From Lysobacter_K koreensis (GTDB taxonomy: Bacteria; Pseudomonadota; Gammaproteobacteria; Xanthomonadales; Xanthomonadaceae): DNA of 64,000 nt. The stretch lies in assembly GCF_042677045.1 (NCBI RefSeq), contig NZ_JBHTIH010000002.1, forward strand, positions 310,001-374,000, in the 5' to 3' direction. Below, in pieces: positions 42,101-50,629 of this stretch. The notes below the pieces were generated by a model. It ran no database searches, had not been told where the DNA came from, and worked only from the letters and a program-made list of their open reading frames with translations. The position numbers were made by a program, and so were the translations under genes. The first letter of the stretch is position 1. Every line of letters starts with the position of its first letter.

Positions 42101-42417
42101 CCGGCGCCGGTTCCCCGGCCGGGCCGATCGCCGGCTCGCTGCCGCGCGAGCAGCGCGTCGAGGCGATCCGCGCCGCGCTCGAGGCCGCACTGGCGCCTTC
42201 GTGGCTGGAGATCGAGGACGAGAGCCACCGCCACGCCGGACACGCCGGCGCGCGCGATGGCCGGGGGCACTTCCGGGTCGACGTGGTCAGCGAGGCGTTC
42301 GCCGGACTCAATGCGATTGCCCGGCACCGCGCGGTGTATGCCGCGGTCGGCGGACTGATGGACACCGACATCCACGCGCTCGCGATCAAGGCGCGCACGC
42401 CGGCGGAGGCGGGCTGA
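42097..42417 (+). CDS. bolA: BolA family protein
   Basis: A 106-residue member of the BolA family, small proteins that work with monothiol glutaredoxins in iron-sulfur or redox control. The class II KH-like fold is seen in RVEAIRAALEAALAPSWLEI, the HFRVDVVSEAFAGLNAIARHRAVY helix region with its conserved His, and TDIHALAIKARTP. It begins with GTG overlapping the yciI stop. A His-rich stretch (DESHRHAGHAG) carries the variable metal-ligand His. No glutaredoxin gene is nearby. Confidence 0.9.
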   Translation: MTGAGSPAGPIAGSLPREQRVEAIRAALEAALAPSWLEIEDESHRHAGHAGARDGRGHFRVDVVSEAFAGLNAIARHRAVYAAVGGLMDTDIHALAIKARTPAEAG

Positions 42418-42442
42418 GGGTGGGCGACGCGGCGTCCGGTCG

Positions 42443-43195
42443 CTAGGCGCACCAGTGGATCTGCAGGGGTACCTCGAAGCTGTCGCCCAACGCCAGCAGT
42501 ACCGGCCACGATTCAACGTCGCCGCTGGCCAGCGCGTACTCGAACGCATCGAGCTTCTCGCGGCCCCGGATCAGCAGCACGCGGCTGCGGCTGTGGCGCA
42601 GGCCGGTCGGCGTCAGGCTGATGCGCCGGCTCCACTGCTGGGCGCCGACGCAGCCACTGGCGTCGACCGCGACGTAGGGCTGGCGGCTGTCGAGTGCGCG
42701 GTCGAGGTCGCGCATGCGCGGAAACAGCGAGGCGAGGTGGCCGTCGCTGCCCATCCCGAGCACCGCCACACTGGCCGGCTGCAGGCCGTGCGCGCTGGCG
42801 ATCGCGACCGCTTCCTCGATCCGGCGGCCGGGTTGGGTCATTGGTTCGAACCGGGCCTGCGCGGCGTGGTGCTGCAGCAGGTGGGTTCGCACCAGCCAGG
42901 CGTTGCTGTCCGGGTCGTCCGGCTGCAGCCAGCGTTCGTCGACCAGCGCCACGTCCACCCGATCCCACTGCAGCGGCGCCTTCGACAGCGCGCGGTAGAC
43001 CGAGGCCGGGGTGTCACCACCGGCGACCAGCATGCGCGCACGCGGGCGCCGCATCAGTTCGCGGCGCAGTTCGGCGGCGATCGCGATCGCGCTGGCCCAG
43101 GTCCAGACCTCGGCATTGCGATGCACGTGCAGCGCGTAGCGGCCGGCGTGCGGCTCGTGGATGACGACTTCCGTGGCGGTGGCGTGGTTGAACAT
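42443..43195 (-). CDS. pgl: 6-phosphogluconolactonase
   Basis: This enzyme of the pentose phosphate and Entner-Doudoroff routes hydrolyses 6-phosphogluconolactone. In 250 residues it shows LVAGGDTPASVYRALS, the DERWLQPDDPDSN motif and LGMGSDGHLASLFPR with the catalytic His. The start at 43195 (MFNHATATEV) gives the family length; an open upstream stretch to 43402 is not conserved in style. The usual partners zwf and edd are not in the window. It is divergent from smc across 435 bases. Confidence 0.88.
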   Translation of the reverse strand: MFNHATATEVVIHEPHAGRYALHVHRNAEVWTWASAIAIAAELRRELMRRPRARMLVAGGDTPASVYRALSKAPLQWDRVDVALVDERWLQPDDPDSNAWLVRTHLLQHHAAQARFEPMTQPGRRIEEAVAIASAHGLQPASVAVLGMGSDGHLASLFPRMRDLDRALDSRQPYVAVDASGCVGAQQWSRRISLTPTGLRHSRSRVLLIRGREKLDAFEYALASGDVESWPVLLALGDSFEVPLQIHWCA

Positions 43196-43630
43196 CACCG
43201 GATAGTCGCACGCGTCCGCGGCGCGTTGCGTGCGGCGGATCGAAATCCCGGTGGCGGAGGGATGCCGGCCAATATGGGCATGGGCATCGGCAACGGCAGT
43301 CCGACGCATGGGGCCTCGCCAGCGGTCGGCGGTCGGCATCGCGGGTAGCTGGGCTAGGCGGCCAGCGCCGGGCCTGGGCGCGCTGTTTGCCAGGCACCCC
43401 ATCGGGTCAGCTTGGCCGATCCGCGGTCGCCAGCGGTAAGGCCGCCTGCCGCTCGGCGCGGCGCGGCCGGCCTGCTCGGTGCACGCACCCGGCCGCTATA
43501 CTCGCGAGGAACTGCGCGCGAAAAACCGCATGGTTGATTTACTAATCAATCGTTTACGCGCCACATTTAACCAAACTTGACATTGAGTGGCAGCGTCGCC
43601 CGGCGGCGCGCCACGAGGCAACCCCGGCGC
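43196..43630. other. Divergent region between pgl and smc
   Basis: A 435-base gap, GC-rich except for an AT-rich island at about 43520-43585. It has TATACT at 43497-43502 (possible -10), the AACC-N4-GGTT element and TTGATT/AATCAA dyad listed separately, and TTGACA at 43577-43582 with no good -10 after it. A 16-codon frame starting at the ATG at 43530 (MVDLLINRLR...) shares its start context with the ArsR-type gene but has no other support. Confidence 0.45.
43524..43549. promoter_or_regulatory. AACC-N4-GGTT element plus TTGATT-N4-AATCAA dyad upstream of smc
   Basis: AACCGCATGGTTGA (43524-43537) is identical over 14 bases to the second operator of the ArsR-type gene at 9678-9691. It overlaps a second perfect dyad, TTGATT (43534-43539), TACT, AATCAA (43544-43549). 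Both lie about 80-105 bases before the smc start in an AT-rich island, a likely control region. Confidence 0.45.
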
Positions 43631-46600
43631 ATGCGTCTGTCCACGATCAAGCTCTCCGGCTTCAAGTCCTTCGTCGATCCCACGACGCTCCACCTGCCGA
43701 CCAACATGACCGGCGTGGTCGGTCCCAACGGCTGCGGCAAGTCCAACATCATCGACGCGGTGCGCTGGGTGATGGGCGAGAGTTCCGCCAGCCGCCTGCG
43801 CGGCGACTCGCTGACCGACGTGATCTTCGCCGGTTCCTCGGCCCGCAAGCCGGTGTCGCAGGCGACGGTCGAGCTGATCTTCGACAACTCCGACCACACC
43901 ATCACCGGCGAGTACGGCGCGTTCGACGAGATCTCGGTCAAGCGCATGGTCAGCCGCGACGGCGCCAGCCAGTACTACCTCAACGGCGCCAAGTGCCGCC
44001 GCCGCGACATCACCGACCTGTTCCTGGGCACCGGCCTGGGGCCGCGCAGCTATTCGATCATCGAGCAGGGGATGATCAGCCAGATCATCGAGGCCCGGCC
44101 GGAAGATCTGCGCGTGTACCTCGAGGAGGCCGCCGGCATCTCCAAGTACAAGGAGCGCCGCAAGGAAACCGAGACCCGCATCCGCCACACCCGCGAAAAC
44201 CTCGACCGCCTCAACGACCTGCGCGAGGAAGTCGGCAAGCAGCTCGAGCATTTGAAAAGGCAAGCCCGCCAGGCCGAGCAGTACCAGGCGATCCAGGCCG
44301 AGCGCCGGGTCAAGGACGCCGAATGGAAGGCATTGGAGCACCGCGCCCTCGACCAGAAGCTGCAGGGCCAGCGCGAGAAGCTGGCGCAGCAGGAAACCCG
44401 CCTGCAGCAACTGATCGCCGAACAGCGCGAAGCCGAGCGCGAGATCGAGACCGGCCGCGTGCGCCGCGAGGAAGCCGCCGAGTCCTTGAACAAGGCGCAG
44501 GCCGCCAGCTACGAAGTCAGCGGCGCGCTGGCCCGCATCGAACAGCAGATCCAGCACCAGCGCGAGATGTCCACGCGCCTGCAGCGTGCCCGCGACGAGG
44601 CGCAGACGGCCTTGGCCGAGATCGCCGCGCACATCGGCAGCGACCAGTCGCGCCTGGACGTGCTGCGCGCGGCGGTCGAAGAGGCCGAACCGCAACTCGA
44701 ACAACTGCGCGAAGACGACGGCGCGCGCCAGGAAGCGTTGCGCGACGCCGAGCTCAAGCTTAACGACTGGCAGCAGCGCTGGGACACCCATACCCGTGCG
44801 CAATCCGAGGCCGCGCGCGCCGCCGACGTCGAGCGCACCCGCATCGAGCACCTCGACCGGCAGGCGCTCGACGCCGACCGCCGCCGCGAGCTGCTCGGCA
44901 ACGAACGCACCGGCCTGGACCTGAGCGCGTTGGCGGAGGCCTTCGCCGGCCTGCAGGAGCAGCACGAGACCCGCAAGCTGTCGCTGGACAGCCTCACCGA
45001 GGAGCTCGAGACCCGCAAGGGCGGCGTCGACGCGCTGCAGCAGCAGCAGCGCGCGATGCAGACCGAGTTGGCCGAGGTGCGCAAGAACGCCCAGGCCGCA
45101 CGTGGCCGGCTGTCGTCGCTGGAAACCCTGCAGCACGCCGCGCTCGGCCAGGAGCAGGGCGCCGCGCTGAGCTGGCTCAAAGCACGCGGGCTCGATTCGG
45201 CCGCGCGCGTGGGCGAGACGCTGGTGGTCGAGGCGGGTTGGGAGAACGCGGTCGAAGGCGCGCTCGGGCAGCTGATCGAAGGCGTGCTGGTGGAAGCGCC
45301 CGAAGCGCTGGTCGATGCGATCGGCGAGCTCGGCGAAGGCCGGCTGACGCTGGTGTCGCCGCAGACCGATGCCACCACGTACCCGGCAACGTCGCTGGCG
45401 TCGAAAGTGCAGGGCCCGGCCGCGATCCGCCAGCTGCTGGCCCGCCTGCACACCGCCGAGGACCTCGCCAGCGCGCGCGCGCTGCAGGCCTCGCTGGGCG
45501 CGGACGAGTCGGTCATCACCCGCGGCGGCGAACGCCTCGGCGCCGGCTGGGTGCGCGTGCTGCGCTCCGGCGCGGCCAAGCAGGGCGCGTTGCTCAGGGA
45601 AAGAGAAATCCAGTCGCTGCGCGGCGAGATCGAGTCCCTGCAAAACCGAGAGCGCGAGCTCGATTCGGGCCTGACCCAGTTGCGCGACCGCCTGCTCGCC
45701 GCCGAGCAGCAGCGCGAGGACGCGCAGCGCACCTTGTACATGGCGCACCGGAGCGTGTCGGAACTGGCCGGGCAGTTGCAGAGCCAGCAGGGCCGGCTGG
45801 ATTCGGCGCGTGGCCGGATCGAGAAGATCGAGGCCGAGCTGGCGCAGCTGGCGGGCACCTACGAGGAAAGCCGCGAGCAGGCCCGCCAGGCGCGCACGCG
45901 CCAGGAAGACGCTGTCGCGAAGATGGGCGAGCTTGAGGACGCGCGGCTGGCCCTGGATGCCGAACGCCGCGCGCTGGGCGAGGCTCGCGACGCCGCCCGC
46001 AACGCCGCGCGCGAATCGCGCGATACCGCGCATGCGCTGGCGCTGACGCTGGAGGCGCAGCGCGCGCAGATCATCGGCCTGTCGCAGGCGCTCGACCGCA
46101 TGGGCGGGCAGCGCGGCCAGCTCGACTCGCGGCTCGAGGACCTGGTCATGCAGTTGGCCGAAGGTGACGCCCCGGTGCACACGCTGGAGGAGCAGCGCCA
46201 GGTCGCGCTGGAACAGCGCGTGGACTCGGAGCAGAGGCTCGCCATCGCGCGCACCACCCTGGACGGCATCGACAACGACCTGCGCAAGTTCGAGCAGACC
46301 CGCCACCAGCGCGACGAGCAGGCGTTGCAGCAGCGCGAGGCGATCGGCCAGCGCCGGCTCGAGCAGCAGGCGCTGGTGCTCAAGGCCGAGCAGCTCAGTG
46401 CGGCGGTGGTCGAGGCCGGGTTCGTGCTCGACGACGTGGTCAACACCCTGACCGACGACATGCAGCCGCAGGTGTGGGAGCGCACGGTCAGCGAACTGGA
46501 CGGCAAGTTGCGCCGGCTGGAGCCGGTCAACCTGGCCGCGATTGCCGAACACGCCGAGGCCGCGCAGCGCAAGGACTACCTCGACGCGCAGAACACCGAC

Positions 46601-47134
46601 CTCACCACCGCGCTGGAGACTCTGGAGGACGCGATCCGCAAGATCGACCGCGAGACGCGCGGCCGCTTCAAGGACACCTTCGACCGGGTCAATTCGGGCG
46701 TGCAGGAACTCTACCCGCGCCTGTTCGGCGGCGGCCATGCCTACCTCGAGCTCACCGGCGAGGACCTGCTCGACACCGGCGTGGCGATCATGGCGCGCCC
46801 CCCCGGCAAGCGCGTGTCGAACATCTCGCTGCTGTCCGGCGGCGAGAAGGCGATGACCGCGGTCGCGCTGGTGTTCGCGATCTTCCGTTTGAACCCGGCG
46901 CCGTTCTGCCTGCTCGACGAAGTCGACGCGCCGCTCGACGAAGCCAACGTCGGCCGCTTCACCGCGATGGTCAGCGAGATGAGCGAGCAGGTACAGTTCC
47001 TCTTTGTCAGCCACAACAAGGCGACGATGGAAGCCGCGCAGCAGCTGTCGGGCGTGACCATGCGCGAGCCCGGCGTCAGCCGCCTGGTGTCGGTCGACCT
47101 GGCCGAAGCCACGCGCCTGGCCGGCGCAGCGTGA
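43631..47134 (+). CDS. smc: Chromosome partition protein SMC
   Basis: SMC is the ATPase arm of the SMC-ScpAB condensin that compacts and segregates chromosomes. The 1167-residue protein has Walker A GPNGCGKSN (31-39), the conserved MGESSASRLRG and YYLNGAKCRRRDI segments, two long coiled coils (about 170-500 and 660-1000) around a hinge (about 515-640, SAARVGETLVVEAGWENAVEG), the signature LLSGGEKAMTAVALVFAIF and Walker B CLLDEVDAPLDEAN. The start at 43631 (MRLSTIKLSGFKSF) is the family start. zipA follows by 46 bases, as in many gammaproteobacteria that use SMC. Confidence 0.97.
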   Translation: MRLSTIKLSGFKSFVDPTTLHLPTNMTGVVGPNGCGKSNIIDAVRWVMGESSASRLRGDSLTDVIFAGSSARKPVSQATVELIFDNSDHTITGEYGAFDEISVKRMVSRDGASQYYLNGAKCRRRDITDLFLGTGLGPRSYSIIEQGMISQIIEARPEDLRVYLEEAAGISKYKERRKETETRIRHTRENLDRLNDLREEVGKQLEHLKRQARQAEQYQAIQAERRVKDAEWKALEHRALDQKLQGQREKLAQQETRLQQLIAEQREAEREIETGRVRREEAAESLNKAQAASYEVSGALARIEQQIQHQREMSTRLQRARDEAQTALAEIAAHIGSDQSRLDVLRAAVEEAEPQLEQLREDDGARQEALRDAELKLNDWQQRWDTHTRAQSEAARAADVERTRIEHLDRQALDADRRRELLGNERTGLDLSALAEAFAGLQEQHETRKLSLDSLTEELETRKGGVDALQQQQRAMQTELAEVRKNAQAARGRLSSLETLQHAALGQEQGAALSWLKARGLDSAARVGETLVVEAGWENAVEGALGQLIEGVLVEAPEALVDAIGELGEGRLTLVSPQTDATTYPATSLASKVQGPAAIRQLLARLHTAEDLASARALQASLGADESVITRGGERLGAGWVRVLRSGAAKQGALLREREIQSLRGEIESLQNRERELDSGLTQLRDRLLAAEQQREDAQRTLYMAHRSVSELAGQLQSQQGRLDSARGRIEKIEAELAQLAGTYEESREQARQARTRQEDAVAKMGELEDARLALDAERRALGEARDAARNAARESRDTAHALALTLEAQRAQIIGLSQALDRMGGQRGQLDSRLEDLVMQLAEGDAPVHTLEEQRQVALEQRVDSEQRLAIARTTLDGIDNDLRKFEQTRHQRDEQALQQREAIGQRRLEQQALVLKAEQLSAAVVEAGFVLDDVVNTLTDDMQPQVWERTVSELDGKLRRLEPVNLAAIAEHAEAAQRKDYLDAQNTDLTTALETLEDAIRKIDRETRGRFKDTFDRVNSGVQELYPRLFGGGHAYLELTGEDLLDTGVAIMARPPGKRVSNISLLSGGEKAMTAVALVFAIFRLNPAPFCLLDEVDAPLDEANVGRFTAMVSEMSEQVQFLFVSHNKATMEAAQQLSGVTMREPGVSRLVSVDLAEATRLAGAA

Positions 47135-47180
47135 CCGTCGCGCCCGCGCCATCCGCCCAGCCTTAAGGAGACGAGCAACG

Positions 47181-47945
47181 ATGTCGGACGTGACGATGCT
47201 GCGGGCCGCGATCCTGGTCGCCGGTTTGATCCTGATCGGGGCGATCGTGTTCTTCGGGCGCCCACGCAAGCCCGGGCAGGGCAAGCGCGTCGCGCGCGAG
47301 GCCGGTTTCGCGCGGGCCGGCGGCGAGGGCAGGGTGGAGCCGACGCTGGGCGAGCAGCTCGAAGGCGAACTGGGCGGCAACGCTCACATCGCCAGCGAGG
47401 CGACGACCCAGGCCGAGCTGGACCTGTTCGAGCGCACGCTCGAGGGCAACGCGGCTGCGGCCAACAGCGAGCTGGGACGTCGGGTCGGCGACGAGTTCGA
47501 CAAGATCGTGACCCTGTACCTGGCCGCGCGCGCGGGCGAGAAGCTGCAGGGGGCGGACATCGTGGTCGCCGCCGAGAAGGCCGGCCTGGTCTACGGCCAC
47601 ATGGGCGTGTTCCACCGCCTGGTCGAAGGCCATCCCGAGCGCGGCCCGGTGTTCAGCGTCGCCAATATCATGAAGCCCGGCAGCTTCGATATGACCCAGA
47701 TCCAGACGCTGGAAACCCCGGCGATCGCGTTCTTCCTGACCCTGCCGGCGCCGATCGCCGCGCTCGACGCATGGGAAACCATGCTGCCGACCGCACAGCG
47801 CATGGCCGAACTGCTCGACGGCGTGGTGCTCGACGAGCAGCGCAACGCGCTGGCCCGCCCGCGCATCGGCCAGGTGCGCGACGAGCTGCGCCTGTACGAC
47901 CGCCAGCGCGAAGCGCCGCCGCTGACCAAGCCCACCCGCTGGTAG
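47181..47945 (+). CDS. zipA: Cell division protein ZipA
   Basis: ZipA anchors FtsZ to the inner membrane at the division site. The 254-residue protein has an N-terminal membrane helix (MLRAAILVAGLILIGAIVFF), a basic then mixed-charge linker (about 30-105, shorter and less Pro/Gln-rich than in E. coli) and the C-terminal FtsZ-binding domain (about 107-240, KIVTLYLAARAGEKLQGADI, GHMGVFHRLVE, SVANIMKPGSFDM, TPAIAFFLTLPAP). The ribosome binding site AAGGAG precedes the ATG. Position between smc and ligA is the conserved one. Confidence 0.94.
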   Translation: MSDVTMLRAAILVAGLILIGAIVFFGRPRKPGQGKRVAREAGFARAGGEGRVEPTLGEQLEGELGGNAHIASEATTQAELDLFERTLEGNAAAANSELGRRVGDEFDKIVTLYLAARAGEKLQGADIVVAAEKAGLVYGHMGVFHRLVEGHPERGPVFSVANIMKPGSFDMTQIQTLETPAIAFFLTLPAPIAALDAWETMLPTAQRMAELLDGVVLDEQRNALARPRIGQVRDELRLYDRQREAPPLTKPTRW

Positions 47946-47957
47946 CTTTCGACCTTG

Positions 47958-48033
47958 CTGGGAGCGGCTTTGGCCGCGATGCAGAGTTGGCGCAAGCGAC
48001 CAGTTCTCGAATCGCGGCTAACGCCGCTCCTGC
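47958..48033. repeat. Degenerate inverted pair of GGAGCGGC-type repeats
   Basis: Copies at 47958-47979 (CTGGGAGCGGCTTTGGCCGC then GA) and, inverted, 48012-48033. They belong to the same family as the pair at 36606-36754 but have lost the exact GTAG head. They sit between zipA and ligA. Confidence 0.7.
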
Positions 48034-48075
48034 GACAGGCAGTTCCTCGATTCGCGACAAACCGGCAGCTCCCAC

Positions 48076-50418
48076 GTGACCGCCAATCCCGCGCCCCGCA
48101 TCGCCGAGCTGCGCCGCCAGCTCGATGACGCCAACTACCGCTACCACGTGCTCGACGACCCGACGATCCCGGACGCCGAGTACGACCGCCTGCTGCGCGA
48201 ACTGGACGAACTGGAAGCGGCGCATCCCGAGCTGGCCACCCCCGACTCGCCCACCCAGCGCATCGGGGCGCTGCCATCGGGCGCGTTCGGCGAAGTGCGC
48301 CACGCGATCCCGATGCTGTCGCTAGGCAACGCGTTCAGCGACGGCGAGGTCGCCGATTTCGTCCGCCGCATCGCCCAGCAGCTCGACCGCGACGAGCCGG
48401 TGTTCTCGGTCGAGCCCAAGCTCGACGGCCTGGCGATCAGCCTGCGTTACGAGCACGGCCGTTTCGTGCAGGGTGCGACCCGCGGCGACGGCGCCAGCGG
48501 CGAGAACGTCACGGCCAACCTGCGCACGATCAAGGCGATCCCGCTGACGCTGCGTGGTAGCGACTGGCCGCAGGTGCTGGAGGTGCGCGGCGAGGTCTAC
48601 ATGCCGCTGGCCGCATTCAGACGCTACAACGAACGTGCCCTGGCCGAAGGCGGCAAGGTGCTGGCCAACCCGCGCAACGGCGCCGCCGGCTCGCTACGCC
48701 AGCTCGATCCGCGCATCACCGCCAAGCGGCCATTGGCGTTCTACGCGTACGCGGTGGGCCTGGTCGAAGGCGGCGAGCTGCCGGCCACCCATTCGGCGAC
48801 GCTGGGCCGCTTGCGCGAGTGGGGCTTCCCGGTCAGCAGCGAGAGCGATGTGGTGCAGGGCGTGGATGGTCTGCTCGGCTATTACCGCCGCATCGGCGAG
48901 CGCCGCGCAGCGCTGGCGTTCGACATCGACGGCGTGGTCTACAAGCTCGACGACTACGCCGGTCAGCGCGAGATGGGCTTCGTCTCGCGCGCGCCGCGCT
49001 GGGCGATCGCGCACAAGTTTCCGGCGCAGGAGCAGTCCACGGTGCTGGAGGCGATCGACATCAACATCGGCCGCACCGGTGCGGCCACCCCGCTGGCGCG
49101 GCTGCGGCCGGTGCAGGTCGCCGGTGTGGTCGTGAGCAACGCGACCTTGCACAATGCCGACCAGATCGCACGCCTGGACGTGCGCATCGGCGACACCGTG
49201 ATCGTGCGCCGCGCCGGCGACGTGATCCCCGAAATCGTGCGGGTCGTGCCCGAACAGCGTGCCCCCGGCGCGCCGGCGTGGCAGATGCCGACGCAGTGCC
49301 CGGTGTGCGGTTCGGAGATCGTGCGCGAGGAGGGCGAAGCGGTGTGGCGTTGCTCGGGTGAGTTGACCTGCGCGGCGCAGCGCAAGGAGGCCATCGGCCA
49401 TTTCGCCTCGCGCCGGGCGATGGACATCGAGGGCCTCGGCGACCGCTTCATCGAGGCGTTGTCCGACCTGGGTTATCTCGAATCGATCGCCGACCTCTAC
49501 AAGCTCACGCTTGACGACCTGCTGGAGATGAAGCGGCGCGCAGATGAACGAGACGGCACCACTCCGGAGACCGTCAAGGCCGGCAAGGTCGCGACCAAGT
49601 GGGCGGAGAACCTGATCGCGGCGATCGCGCACAGCCGCGCCACCACGCTGGAGCGCTTCCTGTACGCGCTCGGCATCCAGCACGTCGGCGAGAGCACGGC
49701 GAAGGCGTTGGCGACCTGGTTCGGCGATCTCGAGGTCATCCGCCGACTACCGTGGCCGCTGTTCAAGCGCGTGCCAGACGTCGGCGGCGAAGTGGCGCGC
49801 GCGATCGGCCACTTCCTCGACCAGCCGGGTAACCAGCAGGTGATCGACGACCTGCTGGCGCGCGGCGTGGCGATCACCGACCCGCACCCTCCGTCGCCGA
49901 AACTGCGCGACGGACTCGATGCGGCGACGTTGCTGGTCGACCTGGAGATCCCCAAGCTCACCCGGATCCGCGCCGAGCAGCTGGTGGCTGTGCTCCCGAC
50001 GCTGGCGGCGTTGCCGGACATGCCCGAGCACCGGTTCATCACTGCCGGCCTGCCCGCGGACACCGCGCAGGCGCTGGCGGCATGGCTCGCCGAGGCGGAC
50101 AACGCGCGCTTGTTGAGATCCTCGAGCGACGCCTTGGCGCGGCTCGACGCGATCACCCCGTTGGCCGACGAAGTCGCGGCCGGGCCGCTCGACGGGCAGA
50201 CCGCGGTGCTGACCGGAACCCTGGCCACGCTGACCCGCGACGACGCCAAGCTCAGGCTCGAGGCATTGGGCGCCAAGGTCGCCGGCAGCGTGTCGAAGAA
50301 GACCAGCTTCGTGGTGGCCGGCGAGGCGGCCGGTTCCAAGCTTGACAAGGCGCAGGAGCTGGGCGTCGAGATCTGGGATGAGGAACGCCTGCTGGCGTTC
50401 CTGGGCAAGTACGAGTGA
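48076..50418 (+). CDS. ligA: NAD-dependent DNA ligase LigA
   Basis: LigA seals nicks in replication and repair using NAD. The 780-residue protein has domain Ia (RYHVLDDPTIPDAEYDRLLREL), the adenylation site Lys115 in EPKLDGLAISLRYEHG, motif IV and V segments (AHKFPAQEQST), an OB fold, a Zn site (CPVC then C and C in RCSGELTCAAQ), a helix-hairpin-helix region and a BRCT domain (TAVLTGTLATLTRDDAKLRL). An extra stretch of about 90 residues sits between the HhH domain and BRCT, making it longer than E. coli LigA (671). The start is GTG; the ribosome binding site is weak. Confidence 0.96.
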   Translation: MTANPAPRIAELRRQLDDANYRYHVLDDPTIPDAEYDRLLRELDELEAAHPELATPDSPTQRIGALPSGAFGEVRHAIPMLSLGNAFSDGEVADFVRRIAQQLDRDEPVFSVEPKLDGLAISLRYEHGRFVQGATRGDGASGENVTANLRTIKAIPLTLRGSDWPQVLEVRGEVYMPLAAFRRYNERALAEGGKVLANPRNGAAGSLRQLDPRITAKRPLAFYAYAVGLVEGGELPATHSATLGRLREWGFPVSSESDVVQGVDGLLGYYRRIGERRAALAFDIDGVVYKLDDYAGQREMGFVSRAPRWAIAHKFPAQEQSTVLEAIDINIGRTGAATPLARLRPVQVAGVVVSNATLHNADQIARLDVRIGDTVIVRRAGDVIPEIVRVVPEQRAPGAPAWQMPTQCPVCGSEIVREEGEAVWRCSGELTCAAQRKEAIGHFASRRAMDIEGLGDRFIEALSDLGYLESIADLYKLTLDDLLEMKRRADERDGTTPETVKAGKVATKWAENLIAAIAHSRATTLERFLYALGIQHVGESTAKALATWFGDLEVIRRLPWPLFKRVPDVGGEVARAIGHFLDQPGNQQVIDDLLARGVAITDPHPPSPKLRDGLDAATLLVDLEIPKLTRIRAEQLVAVLPTLAALPDMPEHRFITAGLPADTAQALAAWLAEADNARLLRSSSDALARLDAITPLADEVAAGPLDGQTAVLTGTLATLTRDDAKLRLEALGAKVAGSVSKKTSFVVAGEAAGSKLDKAQELGVEIWDEERLLAFLGKYE

Positions 50419-50443
50419 GGCCGCTCTTCTTAGCCTGCGTCCG

Positions 50444-50547
50444 CCAAGAGGACTTGCTTCGCGGCGTTCCCCAAGGGGACTTGCTTTGCAGCGCCCCCCG
50501 AGGGGGCTTGCTTCGCGGCGCCCCCCAAGGGGACTTGCTTCGCGGCG
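50444..50547 (+). repeat. Tandem array of a 27-bp minisatellite
   Basis: About 3.8 copies of a 27-bp unit of the form GACTTGCTTCGCGGCG-CCCCCCAAGGG start at 50451, 50478, 50505 and 50532 (last one partial), with a partial copy before. The units differ at a few positions. The array lies between ligA and epmA in non-coding sequence. The unit length is a multiple of three, but no protein is indicated. Confidence 0.9.
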
Positions 50548-50620
50548 TACGAGCGGCTTCAGCCGAGATCGAATCCGGGGGCGCGGGACAATCTCCCATC
50601 GCGGCTGAAGCCGTTCCCAC
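50547..50620. repeat. Inverted pair of GGAGCGGC-type repeats before epmA
   Basis: Forward copy 50547-50568 (head changed to GTAC) and reverse copy 50599-50620 ending CCCAC. It directly follows the 27-bp tandem array and ends 9 bases before the epmA ATG, so its hairpin may sit in the epmA leader. Confidence 0.7.
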
Positions 50621-50629
50621 AAGATCCCC

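Noticed and set aside
43530..43580. Sixteen-codon frame upstream of smc
   Set aside because: Although its start context matches the ArsR-type gene, it is too short, has no homology evidence, and is better explained as part of the control region.
50444..50547. CRISPR array
   Set aside because: The 27-bp units are directly contiguous with no unique spacers, and no cas genes are nearby; it is a tandem minisatellite.
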